NCBI RefSeq assembly: GCF_900230225.1
Contig: NZ_OCNH01000001.1
Coordinates: 2,480,001-2,544,000 of the forward strand
Source: Spirosoma fluviale
Lineage (GTDB): Bacteria; Bacteroidota; Bacteroidia; Cytophagales; Spirosomataceae
DNA: 64,000 nucleotides
Direction of reading: 5' to 3'
Made by a program: the position numbers and the translations under genes. Position 1 is the first letter of the stretch, and every line of letters starts with the position of its first letter. This document shows positions 8,683 to 18,700 of this stretch, piece after piece. The notes beneath the pieces are model-generated. The model did no database searches, was not told where the DNA came from, and saw only the letters and a program-made list of their open reading frames with translations.

Positions 8683-9974
8683 AAAGAAAGGCTAAGAGGC
8701 TGATTCTCGGGTTTATGCACCAGCGTTAACGGAAATTTGGGTCGAACGCTCCCCCACCATTTACCGGTAAAGTTCATTCCTTCGCCCCGGAAATCTTCCA
8801 CTTCGAACGACAGGCAGTTTTGGTAATCGAAGTAATCTTCCCAGGAGTTCCGGTAGGCAATCAGCGAAATGGAATAGGACCCATCATTCAAAAAGTTGCC
8901 GGGAATTTCGCAGGTTGCCTCCACTAATCCCCGCTTGCAATCGGTAAAGGGAGTCATAATATCAAAAACGCATTCGCCCGTTTGATTCATCAACTGAAAT
9001 CCAGCTAATAAGCGTAGCTGATCCTGACAAACCCAAAACTTAAACTGTAACGTTAATGGTGTGCGCACGTCTACCAACGAATCTTCTGCTTCCTTTTGGG
9101 GAATCAATTCAATTGATTTTAGCCGAATCCAGTGATTTCCGGGAGCCTCCTGGGGCGTGTGCCAGTTTTGACTGAGCTGATTGATCTGCGACTGATTACT
9201 GTATTGATTTAAAATTGACTGAATAGGCCCGCTGGCTACCATCTGACCTTTTTTCAACCAAAGAATATGCTTACACAACTGACTGACAGCCTGCATATTG
9301 TGACTAACAAAGAGAATAGTCCGGCCTTCAGTACGGGTAAACTCCTGCATTTTGTTCAGGCATTTTTTCTGAAATTCAGCATCACCTACCGCCAGCACTT
9401 CATCCACAATCAGAATGTCGGAATCCAGATGGGCAGCAACAGCAAACGCCAGTCGAACATACATACCCGATGAATAACGCTTGACGGGCGTATCCACGAA
9501 TTGACCGATGCCTGAGAACTCAACAATTTCATCAAAGCGTCGTCGAATTTCATGACGCTTCATTCCCAGGACGTAGCCACTCAGGTAGATATTCTCACGC
9601 CCCGACAAGTCCTGGTGAAATCCTGTGCCCACTTCCAGCATGCTGCTTAATCGGCCTCTTCCGCGAACGGTGCCATGCGTAGGCCGAATAATTCGCGAAA
9701 TAATTTTAAGCAGGGTTGACTTTCCGGAGCCATTGCCGCCAACAATACCCCAAACGTCTCCTTCTGCCACGTCGAGGTTTACCTGGCGCAGTGCCCAGAT
9801 ATGAGACGCTTGTGCCTCATTTTCACCCGTCGAATTCAATTCGAATGGGTCGTTCTGTTTACGGATGGAGGTCGACCACCAGCGGTGGAGGTCTCTCTTG
9901 AATGAACCCGTGCCAATTGTTCCTAACTGGTACAGTTTCGATATATTATCAACTTGAATTGCGAGCTTGGCCAT
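8679..9974 (-). CDS. Polysaccharide ABC exporter, ATP-binding subunit (Wzt-like)
   Basis: This is a 431-residue ABC ATPase with Walker A GGNGSGKST (residues 79-87), signature YSSGM and Walker B ILIVDEVLAVGD. After about residue 290 there is a beta-rich C-terminal domain as in Wzt. In Wzt-type exporters that domain recognises the non-reducing-end cap of the finished polysaccharide, which fits the methyltransferase in this operon. It pairs with the permease 10 bp upstream and is coupled by a 4-nt overlap to the next GT2. It powers export of the lipid-linked polymer across the inner membrane. Confidence 0.93.
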   Translation of the reverse strand: MAKLAIQVDNISKLYQLGTIGTGSFKRDLHRWWSTSIRKQNDPFELNSTGENEAQASHIWALRQVNLDVAEGDVWGIVGGNGSGKSTLLKIISRIIRPTHGTVRGRGRLSSMLEVGTGFHQDLSGRENIYLSGYVLGMKRHEIRRRFDEIVEFSGIGQFVDTPVKRYSSGMYVRLAFAVAAHLDSDILIVDEVLAVGDAEFQKKCLNKMQEFTRTEGRTILFVSHNMQAVSQLCKHILWLKKGQMVASGPIQSILNQYSNQSQINQLSQNWHTPQEAPGNHWIRLKSIELIPQKEAEDSLVDVRTPLTLQFKFWVCQDQLRLLAGFQLMNQTGECVFDIMTPFTDCKRGLVEATCEIPGNFLNDGSYSISLIAYRNSWEDYFDYQNCLSFEVEDFRGEGMNFTGKWWGSVRPKFPLTLVHKPENQPLSLSL

Positions 9975-9984
9975 GAATACGTTT

Positions 9985-10845
9985 TTAGAGAATATCCATC
10001 AGGGCATCCTTTTGCTTGTTAAAGAGAAACAGCCCAACTAACAGACATACTACGGTACAAACCAGACTGTACACAAGTTGGGCACTCGTAAAACTACCCT
10101 CCCCCAGCAAGCCATACCGAAATAGTTCGAACATAGGTGTCATTGGGTTAATTGCCAGAATCCAGCGTACCTTAACCGGTATGATATTCATGGGGTAAAT
10201 AACCGGGGTTACGTACATTAGTATACGCATTAAAATTGGCACGATGTTCATCAAATCACGGTATTTAGCCGTTATAACCGAGAAAATCAGTCCCCCGGCA
10301 AGGCCTAAAATGGCTACCACGATTAGTATTCCCGGAAGGGCAAGTGCCCAGGCATTCATGTGTATAGTCACGTCGGTCCGGAAGGAGTAAAAGATCAAAA
10401 ATGCCGCCAGCAAGGCCAACTGAACAAGAAGCCGTAAGAGTTGAGCACTAACAAATGCGAAGGGCATAACCAGTCGGGGAAAATACACTTTACTAAACAG
10501 GTCAGCATTTGTTGTAAAGGTTGTTGACGTTCCGGTAAACACATCGTTAAACAGCCCCCATAAGATCGTCCCTGTCAGATAAAACAAGACAGGTGGAACG
10601 GTTCCCGTTGAGATACCTACGAGTTTACTAAAGACCAGAACGTACGTAAATACGGTAAGCAGGGGTTGCAACAGGGTCCAGAGGGGTCCAAGCAGCGTTT
10701 GCTGATAGCTGAGAAGAAAATCACGTCTTACCAGCCGGGCTAGTAGATTTCGATACCCCCAAACCTCACGCAAATCCAATTGCCACCAGTTGGTCTTGCT
10801 CGTTGTTTGCCAATCCCAATCAAACTGTTTCTCTTTTATATCCAT
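9985..10845 (-). CDS. Polysaccharide ABC exporter, permease subunit (Wzm-like)
   Basis: This 286-residue integral membrane protein is of the ABC-2 type. It has an N-terminal cytoplasmic stretch, an amphipathic segment with LLARLVRRDFLLSYQQTLLGPLW, and then about six hydrophobic helices. A PVIYPMNIIP-like motif before the last loop is typical of O-antigen and teichoic-acid permeases. It lies 10 bp upstream of the Wzt-like ATPase. Together they should flip a completed polysaccharide rather than single repeat units. This explains why no Wzx or Wzy is seen here. Confidence 0.92.
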   Translation of the reverse strand: MDIKEKQFDWDWQTTSKTNWWQLDLREVWGYRNLLARLVRRDFLLSYQQTLLGPLWTLLQPLLTVFTYVLVFSKLVGISTGTVPPVLFYLTGTILWGLFNDVFTGTSTTFTTNADLFSKVYFPRLVMPFAFVSAQLLRLLVQLALLAAFLIFYSFRTDVTIHMNAWALALPGILIVVAILGLAGGLIFSVITAKYRDLMNIVPILMRILMYVTPVIYPMNIIPVKVRWILAINPMTPMFELFRYGLLGEGSFTSAQLVYSLVCTVVCLLVGLFLFNKQKDALMDIL

Positions 10846-10919
10846 AATGTAGGTACCGTTGTTGATTATACTTCTGGCTTACGCCGTTTTATCTCTATAA
10901 AATACAGTTACTATATATA

Positions 10920-11897
10920 CTATTCTATCCTTTTTGTATCCGAAAGGAAAACCGGGCCCGTAGCCATGTTTACGTTTTCCACTTTATGTGGAGTACAATT
11001 ATACCAAATTATTTTTAAAAAAACTTTAGTGAAGATTCGATAAAAAGATAAACCCGAATCCAATCTAAATGCTTCCCGAATAGTACTCAGTATATAGTTT
11101 GTGTTGCCGGAGACTTTCCAGGCGTTGAAGGCACCGTACATACCGAAGCGAACATAAACGTCTTTGCTGTGTCGTAAAACTGACTTTTTATACTCAGCGG
11201 GCAGGTAATTCTGAATTACATATATAACAGAACGTAAATCCCGAAGTGCGTGACCCGTTGCCATTTTTTGGTCGCTGATCGATTCAGGACGTCCGCGATA
11301 TTCAGCCAGTACCTCGGGCGTATAGGCCGTCGAATAATACCGGGCGATACGCACCCACATTTCCCAATCCTCGCCATAGGTAACGCCGTAGAAAGCCCCC
11401 AAATGCTCGTAAACGGAGCGTTTAACAACCATCGATACATATTGAAGCCGGTCTTGCTGGGCTATGCGGATCAGCCAATTGTCTAATAGACCATCGTCTG
11501 GCCGTTCCGGGTCGCTGCATTGCCGGTCATTTCCCCATACATCGATATAAGCGTATCGGCAGGCAGCCGCTCCTATGGTTGGGTATGCTGTAAATAATTC
11601 ACCCATTTTACCATAGAAGCCAGGACGTATGCGGTCATCGCCATGCAGTAGGTGTACCAAATGGCCTTTAGCGCGGTTAATACAGGTTTCGAAGTTGCGC
11701 AGGCTACCTACGTTTTGTGGTTGCCGAAAGTAGGACACTCTACCTTTACCAATAGTAGCTACGAGGGCTTCAACGTCGGCATCAGTACTGGCATCATCAA
11801 CTACTTCGATCTGCATCTGATCAGCACCGGGGTCCTGCGCCAATACGGAGTAAAGCGTTTCTTTCAGGAAAGAAGCGCAGTTGTAAGCCGGAATCAT
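10920..11897 (-). CDS. Family 2 glycosyltransferase (paralogue B), N-terminus apparently frameshifted
   Basis: The continuous frame starts at an ATG inside the first beta-strand (MIPAYNCASFL) and carries EVVDDASTD and HGDDRIRPG, as in paralogue A. Upstream in another frame is an ATG at 11971 giving MDRIPLVPPTIHP, which matches the paralogue's MDRIPQQPPVILP. The continuation ETIERPLWSV lies in the frame of the main gene. One base missing in a short C run near 11935 would explain both halves, and the restored length equals that of paralogue A. The last third differs strongly from paralogue A. It is the first gene of the exporter operon. It may be a pseudogene, a sequencing error, or start late at 11897. 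Confidence 0.75.
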   Translation of the reverse strand: MIPAYNCASFLKETLYSVLAQDPGADQMQIEVVDDASTDADVEALVATIGKGRVSYFRQPQNVGSLRNFETCINRAKGHLVHLLHGDDRIRPGFYGKMGELFTAYPTIGAAACRYAYIDVWGNDRQCSDPERPDDGLLDNWLIRIAQQDRLQYVSMVVKRSVYEHLGAFYGVTYGEDWEMWVRIARYYSTAYTPEVLAEYRGRPESISDQKMATGHALRDLRSVIYVIQNYLPAEYKKSVLRHSKDVYVRFGMYGAFNAWKVSGNTNYILSTIREAFRLDSGLSFYRIFTKVFLKIIWYNCTPHKVENVNMATGPVFLSDTKRIE

Positions 11898-11971
11898 AAC
11901 CGACCAAAGCGGCCGCTCAATAGTTTCTTTATAGGGTGGATAGTTGGGGGTACCAGTGGAATTCTGTCCAT

Positions 11972-13071
11972 TAATACTATTTGTTACTAAGTATTAGCCT
12001 TTACTCAACTTGTAGTTATTTTTAAGAGTAACATGACCAATAATTACTAGCGAATTACTACATCTATATCATAGTATTACTATTCATAAATACTATATTA
12101 CTTATTATATATTATACAAAAAAAATAGTAGTCGTGATTTGTAGCATAAAATTATCGTGCGAGCATTATTCTCCTGTACTATGAGAAAAAATTTATTGAA
12201 TTGTGATATAATGCAAGTCAATTTTAAGTTTATTAGTGAACTTAAAATTCTTCGAAATTGATTCAGACAAAATTTTCAGGTTAGTTATCAAAACTAATTA
12301 CATTTTATGAATTACAGATTTTCCTCACAAGAATTTAAAGCTATTAGATTCTTCAAAATATAAAATTGTAATAGACCGATGTACTTACAAATTAGTAAGA
12401 AAATATAATGTCCTTTGCTTACGACATTTCCCTTATCCTAGGGCAAATATCTATTAATCAGCAATTTAAAGACACAAGATTAGCCTTCTCTCTGACAGAA
12501 ACCCGCTTTTTTCGAGTCAAATCTGTATGTAAATTATATTATTTCCTTTACAAGTAGTCAAGTGAATGTACTAGTCAATTAATAAGTTGGATGCAGTAAT
12601 CAATTAAAAAAATAGAAGATATTAAACTAAAAAATCAGCTAAACTACTTTAAAACATAAACACGCATAAAACAAAAAAACCTATACCTGCCGGAAAATCA
12701 CTTATCCTTCAGACGTCAATTTATGTTAAAAATTTCATAGATTTCTAGATGTATGACACCTAAATTTATCTATACTGCAAATTTTTAATCTCTATTTAAT
12801 CTGGAAGCCAGTAACGGGTAACCAGGCATCTCAAATGAATTGTACAATAATAAATTTGGGCCTCACCGTACTTTCTTTCAGCATGTTTACGAGAAAGGCA
12901 GATACCCGAGCGTTGATGGCTAAATTAGTTGAGCCAGTGCATAGTGATTGGGAGGTAGCTGGTACTTGAATTATTGATGCACGGGCAAAGAAACACTCAC
13001 CCGAGTGGAATTCAGGCAATTTATCACGCAGTTTATCAGCCAAAATAAGACTGAGATGGGCAAAAATGAAC
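11972..13071. other. AT-rich intergenic region without a convincing gene
   Basis: About 1.1 kb separates the polysaccharide operon from the gntP-like gene. Roughly 12000-12780 is extremely AT-rich with many stops in all frames. It presumably contains the promoter and a long leader of the polysaccharide operon: TAGTTTTG on the minus strand at 12289-12296 fits TAnnTTTG but lacks a clear -33 box. Around 12835-13070 composition is more balanced. Two short frames are open there, 44 codons on plus and 83 codons on minus, but neither resembles a protein I know. They could be remains of a decayed gene. Confidence 0.5.
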
Positions 13072-14388
13072 TCAAACAACAAGGTTCAGCGCCAATACGC
13101 CCAGCAGGCCCACAATGGATACGATTGTCTCCATGAGCGACCATGTCCGGATTGTTTGCCCAATGGTCAGGTTGAAGTACTCTTTAAACAGCCAGAAGCC
13201 TCCATCGTTGATGTGTGAAAACATGAGACTTCCAGAGCCAATAGCCAGTACCATGAGTTCAGGCTTAATGGCCTGCGATTGGATCAGCGGTAAGATAATA
13301 CCAACCGTTGTCAAACCCGCGACCGTTGCCGAACCTACGCAAACCCGAATAAAGGCGGCAATACCCCAGCCCAGCAGCAAAGGCGGAATGGCGGCATCGG
13401 CCAGGAGACTACCAATGTATTTACTCGTTCCACTGTCGCTAAAGACCTGTTTCAAGGCACCCGCCCCGGCAATAACCAATAAAATAGGTGCCACCGCCTT
13501 AACCGCTTCTTCCAGATCTTTCGTGATGGCTTTCATGCTTAAGCCCTGCCGAATACCTAAGGCATACATTGCCACCAATACCGACAACAACATACCCATA
13601 TAGGGTTCAGCCATGAGGGTAACGATTGTTTTCAGAGGAGATTCGGCAGGTAACGCATTTTTTAGCGGGCCGAACGTGGTTAGCAAAATTACCGGCAATA
13701 GGGCTACGAAAAAGCTAATCCCTGCACTGGGTAACTTCTCTTTGGGTATTTCGCGGGTGTTGAATAACTCCCGATTTGGCGTCGCCTTCACGTTAACCAG
13801 TGTTTTTCCGAAGAGTGGTCCGGCAATGACAATAGCGGGAATGGCTACGATAATTCCATAAATGAGCGTTTGTCCGATGTTGGCATTCAACTGACCCGCT
13901 ACCGCCGACGGCGATGGATGTGGGGGCAGGTAGCCATGGGCAACGGACAGCGCCGACAGCATGGGTACAGCAACCGACATCAGCGGCAGACGGGCCGAAG
14001 CCGCAATGGTAAAAATGAGTGGAACGACGATAATGAACCCCGCATTGTAGAACAGCGGAATCCCAATTACAAAGCCCGCCAAAGCCAGCCCCCACCGAAT
14101 GTTTTTGATTCCAAACCAGCCAATAAGCACATCAGTGATGCGTCGGGCGGCTCCGCTTTCGGCCACTAACCGGCCCAGCATTGCCCCAAAACCAATAATC
14201 AGCACCAGCTCACCCAGTGTACCGCCAATACCGGTCTGAATGGATTTACCAACCGCGACAACGTCCATTCCGGACGCCAGGCCAATACCCAGGGATACGA
14301 TGACAAACGAAATAAAGGTATCTAAACGAACAAAAGCGACGAGAAGAACAAGGGTTAAAATACCGATTAAGGTTAAAATCAGGGGCAT
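13072..14388 (-). CDS. GntP-family gluconate/organic acid:H+ symporter
   Basis: This is a 438-residue polytopic membrane protein with about 12 hydrophobic segments. GntP-family signatures include GFGAMLGRLVAESGAARRI near the N-terminus, YLPPHPSPSAVAGQLNANIG in the middle and SHINDGGFWLFKEYF near the C-terminus. GntP permeases bring in gluconate, 2-keto-3-deoxygluconate or related sugar acids with protons. No gluconate kinase or dehydratase is adjacent. The gene follows the McrC-like gene by 14 bp on the same strand, so co-transcription is likely but the functional link is unclear. The substrate is inferred only from family. Confidence 0.9.
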   Translation of the reverse strand: MPLILTLIGILTLVLLVAFVRLDTFISFVIVSLGIGLASGMDVVAVGKSIQTGIGGTLGELVLIIGFGAMLGRLVAESGAARRITDVLIGWFGIKNIRWGLALAGFVIGIPLFYNAGFIIVVPLIFTIAASARLPLMSVAVPMLSALSVAHGYLPPHPSPSAVAGQLNANIGQTLIYGIIVAIPAIVIAGPLFGKTLVNVKATPNRELFNTREIPKEKLPSAGISFFVALLPVILLTTFGPLKNALPAESPLKTIVTLMAEPYMGMLLSVLVAMYALGIRQGLSMKAITKDLEEAVKAVAPILLVIAGAGALKQVFSDSGTSKYIGSLLADAAIPPLLLGWGIAAFIRVCVGSATVAGLTTVGIILPLIQSQAIKPELMVLAIGSGSLMFSHINDGGFWLFKEYFNLTIGQTIRTWSLMETIVSIVGLLGVLALNLVV

Positions 14389-14402
14389 GGTGGTAGTTCT
14401 AG

Positions 14403-15689
14403 TTAGAACGACAAAGCGTATAGGGCTAATTTTTCTACTTCATTAGCCAGTGAATTGGTCACGTCAAAGGGTACAACATGAAGACGAGTGGTGGCATCAT
14501 ACGCAAATACCGCCAGCGGTTCGCGGAAGGTTGGATTAGCCGGATAGATTAGGAAGAGGTCGTTGGCAGCATACTTTTTCCCGTAGGCATATACCTGATA
14601 CATGTCTGCCTGCTCAATACCGTAACTGGCAGTTCGTGAGGAAGAGTCCGGGGAAAGTCCATTAACCTGCTTCCACTTTGTGTCCATAACAAAGGTTCTA
14701 TCCTGATGCCGAATGACAACATCCGGCCGGAGTTTGAACCGGGGTACGCCTACGTGTTCGTCGACCAGATGTGTGGATGACTCCTGTACATTAATTTCGT
14801 CTGCATTGGGCCAGTACATCCGTATACCATGAGCAACATAGTCTTCGAATACCCGCTCCATAGGGAATAGTAAGGCTATACTTTCTTTCGGACCCTTTTT
14901 TACCCCCGGTCCCTGCCCCAATAACAACATCTCAGCCCAGCACAAAGCTGTTTCATATCGACTGAACAAGCGATTGCTACGCCGGACAGCCAGTAAATCA
15001 ACTCGCACAGCATCAGAAACCGGCACCTCTTCCAAAACCGACAGCAGGTGATGAATCCGTCGTTTGTTAGCCTGCTGCGTCGTTTTTTCATGTACATACG
15101 ACAAGGCCGTTTTCAGGATTCGGTTGGGGGGTACGTTGGCGGTTAGGGTATCGTAAACCACCGCCAATCGTTCGGCGTGCCAGGCATTTTCCCGTTGTTG
15201 ACGCGTTGCCTGAAATTTGCCTTTCCAGAACCGCTCATTGCTCTGCACCGATACATAAGTCCGCTGGAGGCCCTGCTGCGCCAACCCGTCTACAGCATCC
15301 AGAAAAGCAGCAATGAACACCTCCCACAACGGAATTCGGACAGCCCGGCTATGCGCAGTACGCAACGTCCTGAACGGACTGTGCCGCAGGTGCCGAAGCA
15401 TGGACAGCAATAAAGGCCGGGTATCCGACAGCTGTTCTATTTTGGGTAGAATTTCAAGGCAGCTTCCATCGGGCAGGGTCAGTAAGCCGACATAATTATG
15501 GGCACGGATGTATTCACGCCCTTTTTGTACAGTAAACGTAAACAAGCCCTCGGCCTCTTCATCGTCCATAACAAACTGGCGCAAGGCCCGAAATACCGAA
15601 TCAGGTACCACTGCTCCGCCCATTGGCGGTTCAGGTGAATGCAGGGCGTTCCCCACCAGTCGGTTTTCAAAAATAAAAAATATCCGCAT
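14403..15689 (-). CDS. McrC-like PD-(D/E)xK nuclease subunit without McrB
   Basis: This protein of about 428 residues matches the McrC (5-methylcytosine restriction, McrBC) family. The N-terminal part has the AHNYVGLLTLPDGSCLEILP region, followed by a helical middle. A C-terminal nuclease core shows RPDVVIRHQDRTFVMDTKWK, where the acidic residues and DTKWK form the PD-(D/E)xK site. In McrBC this subunit cuts DNA after the McrB AAA+ GTPase binds methylated sites. No McrB is found on either side. The neighbours are a VCBS lipoprotein 17 bp upstream and a gluconate permease 14 bp downstream. The ATG at 15689 is preferred over the TTG at 15701. Confidence 0.82.
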   Translation of the reverse strand: MRIFFIFENRLVGNALHSPEPPMGGAVVPDSVFRALRQFVMDDEEAEGLFTFTVQKGREYIRAHNYVGLLTLPDGSCLEILPKIEQLSDTRPLLLSMLRHLRHSPFRTLRTAHSRAVRIPLWEVFIAAFLDAVDGLAQQGLQRTYVSVQSNERFWKGKFQATRQQRENAWHAERLAVVYDTLTANVPPNRILKTALSYVHEKTTQQANKRRIHHLLSVLEEVPVSDAVRVDLLAVRRSNRLFSRYETALCWAEMLLLGQGPGVKKGPKESIALLFPMERVFEDYVAHGIRMYWPNADEINVQESSTHLVDEHVGVPRFKLRPDVVIRHQDRTFVMDTKWKQVNGLSPDSSSRTASYGIEQADMYQVYAYGKKYAANDLFLIYPANPTFREPLAVFAYDATTRLHVVPFDVTNSLANEVEKLALYALSF

Positions 15690-15706
15690 CACATCGGGCA
15701 AAACAC

Positions 15707-18700
15707 CTATTTAGTACCAGCCAGTTGATACGCCTGTACGGCCTGCTGGCTGATGCCAAACACAAATGTGTTGGTGCTGGCAACGGGTAATATACTACGT
15801 ACATCACCGGTCAATTTTAAGCCGGAACGGGATTGCGGTACCACCCGAAAACCACCTTTCCCATCTCCCTCAAGCAGTAAACCGGCATTCGCTTCCGAGC
15901 GACCAAACCGCAACCGAGCCTGTGTTGCATTACCGCACAGCAACAGGTCTTTTCGGCCGTCATGATTGAAATCTAACACCGTTAAGGCAAATATGGGTGC
16001 CGCCTGGACCGCCAGCGGAAGTGTCTTTCCTACCAGCTTTCCGCCCGCACTACTAACAAAGACACTGGTGGTTAACTGATTAGCCGTCAGTTTATTCGAC
16101 CCCGACAACTCCGACTCCGTAAACACATCCGTCAGGGTGGCGTTTGAGTAGCTTTCAAAATTGGTAAACCGATGGCGGAGCATACCGAGCTGGTCGAGCA
16201 GTTCGTCGCGGGTAGCGTGGGGGTAGCTCTTTCCCTGTACGTAGAAACAAAGGATTGGGTCGACTTTACCATTGTTGTCGAAATCCTTGTAGATCAGTTC
16301 CGCAGGTTCTTTGTCGCTGGCGCGGCATTGGGTGTTGAGTCCTTGATTACCGATCACCAAATCGGGCTTACTGTCTCCGTTTATATCGTCTACCAGCAGT
16401 TTGTTCCACCAACCCCGGTATTCTTTTTCAAAGTACGTTTTTGTCTGGTCAACCAACTGCACGGAGTTGCCTCCCTTTTCTATCCCGAGAACCGTGACGG
16501 GCATCCACTCGCCAACGATCACCAACTCTGGTTTACGGTCGCCGTTGAGGTCTGTCCAGGCCGCATCGGTAACCATACCAAGGGTCGAGAGCATGGGAGC
16601 CAGCTGGGCCGTCTGATCCGTGAACTTCGGCTGGCCGTCCGGCCCTTTCCCGGCATTAACAAGCAGGTAACTCCGGGGTGTTTCAGGATACCGACCGGGT
16701 ACGACACGCCCACCGATAAATAGATCAGGGCGACCATCGGCGTTCACATCGGCCACCCGTACACAACCAGCGCTGGTTTGCATGGCAGGCAGCGCATTCG
16801 GGCTTTTGGTGAATTTACCCTTGCCATCGTTGAGGTATAACCGATCCAGCAAGCGCAGGTCGTTTCCAATCTCCAGATCGGCATAGCCACCACTGCACAC
16901 ATACAAATCAGGAAAACCATCGGCGTTGGCGTCGAAGAAAGCCGCATCGGCATTATTACATAGCTTGTCGGCCTCAAACGCAGGTTGTGTCAGTTGACTA
17001 AACTGCCCGGAAGCCTGCTGAATAAACAAAGCCCCGGCCTGTCCGCTGCTTCCACCGGCATATATATCCTCACGACCATCGCCATTGACATCGGCCTTAA
17101 CCAGGCAAGGCCCGTTGAATGACTGCGAATTAACCAGGAGTGGCTGTCGTTTAAAATCGTTTATTCGCCTGGCCGGATCGGCAAACGCTACCGGCGATTT
17201 TACTTCTTGAAACAGCCCCGGTGCTGGTGTTGGCTTTTTGTACGGGGTAACCGCATCTTTCTCGTCCAGTTTCAGGAGTTGATCGGCTTTAACGCCAGTC
17301 AGCAGCTGCTGTTTTCCCGTTGGCCACACAATTCGCAGAGAGTCGATGAGCGGGTCGGTTCCCAGGCCAAAATGCAACCGGGGCGACATACTCGATTGAT
17401 ACCCACTGGTAGGCATCTGCTCCAGAAACTGTTGTTTGCCTTTTCGATAGAGCGTTACTTTGGTGCCTAACCCCTGCGTATTGCCCTGACCTCCTGCCAA
17501 CTGAAGGGCAAGGTAATGGTGTTTACGAAGGGTATTTGCTTCGTTTTTAAAAACAAAGGCCGGTTGGTTCGTATTGTTGACAATCAGGTCCAGGTCGCCA
17601 TCGTTATCGAGATCGGCGTAGGCGGCCCCCGTACTGTTCGAGGCCTGGGTTAACCCCCAGTCGGCTCCAACATTGGTAAATGTTACTTCATCTCCCTGTT
17701 CACTGCCCCGGTTGCGAAACATGTAATTCATTACGTTGGACGAAGGTATCCGGTGAACCAGTTCGAGCACATCTTCACGTCGGAAATTAGCCGGACGGTT
17801 CTGCATGTAGTCCGTCATGAACTTAAGAAAGTCCAGATTCGTATAGTCGCGGACGTAGCCATTGGTGATATACAGGTCTTTCCAGCCATCGTTATCATAA
17901 TCAGCGAACAACGGCGACCAGCTCCAGTCGGTATTGGAAATGCCGGCCAACTGGCCTGTTTCGCTGAATAAAGGGGCCACTGCCGTTGATGAGTGGCCTT
18001 TTGTTCCCAGCCTTGAACCGATTATTCCTTCGTTGATTTGAAGCATATTTCGCATATGCTGGTAATGAAACCCCGACTGAACACTTAGGTCAAATTTTTC
18101 GTAATTGTCGGGGGCCATCAATAGTTTCTGCCGACGGTTGTCTTCCGGCAACATATCGAGGGTAAATATGTCCGGGCGTGAATCGTTATTGACATCAACC
18201 ACGGCATTCCCCATTGAAAAGTTAGACGTATGCCCAATACTGGCTTTTAACTGGTTGGTGAACACCGGACCGCCCGCTCGGCCACCCTGGTTGTTTATAT
18301 AGAGATAATCGGGAACGCCATAATCGTTGGAGATATACATATCGGGCCAGCCATCGCCGTTTATATCCGATACGCCAATGCCTAATCCATAAGTCAATAC
18401 TGAACTACTAAGTCCCGATTTTTCGGTAATATCATCAAATCGATTACCGGTATTTTTCAATAATCGAACGCCAATTTCGGGATTGGGCTGTTTCATGATA
18501 GCCGCCGTTGCATCCGGATCGAGGATGGGGAGTAAACGGGGGTTATGGTTGAGCAAAAACAAGTCGAGATCCCCATCGAGATCGTAATCAAAAAAAGCAC
18601 CCTGTGTACTCTGTTGTGGCTTGTCCAATCCGTATTGTGCGGTCTGATCGGAGAAGTGGGGAACTCCCTGTGCATCCGGCCCTTCGTTGATAAACAGTTG

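Noticed and set aside
12831..13082. 83-codon minus-strand frame after the gntP-like gene
   Set aside because: It begins inside the end of the gntP-like gene, has no recognisable domain, and the plus strand is about as open here. More likely chance or a remnant than a gene.
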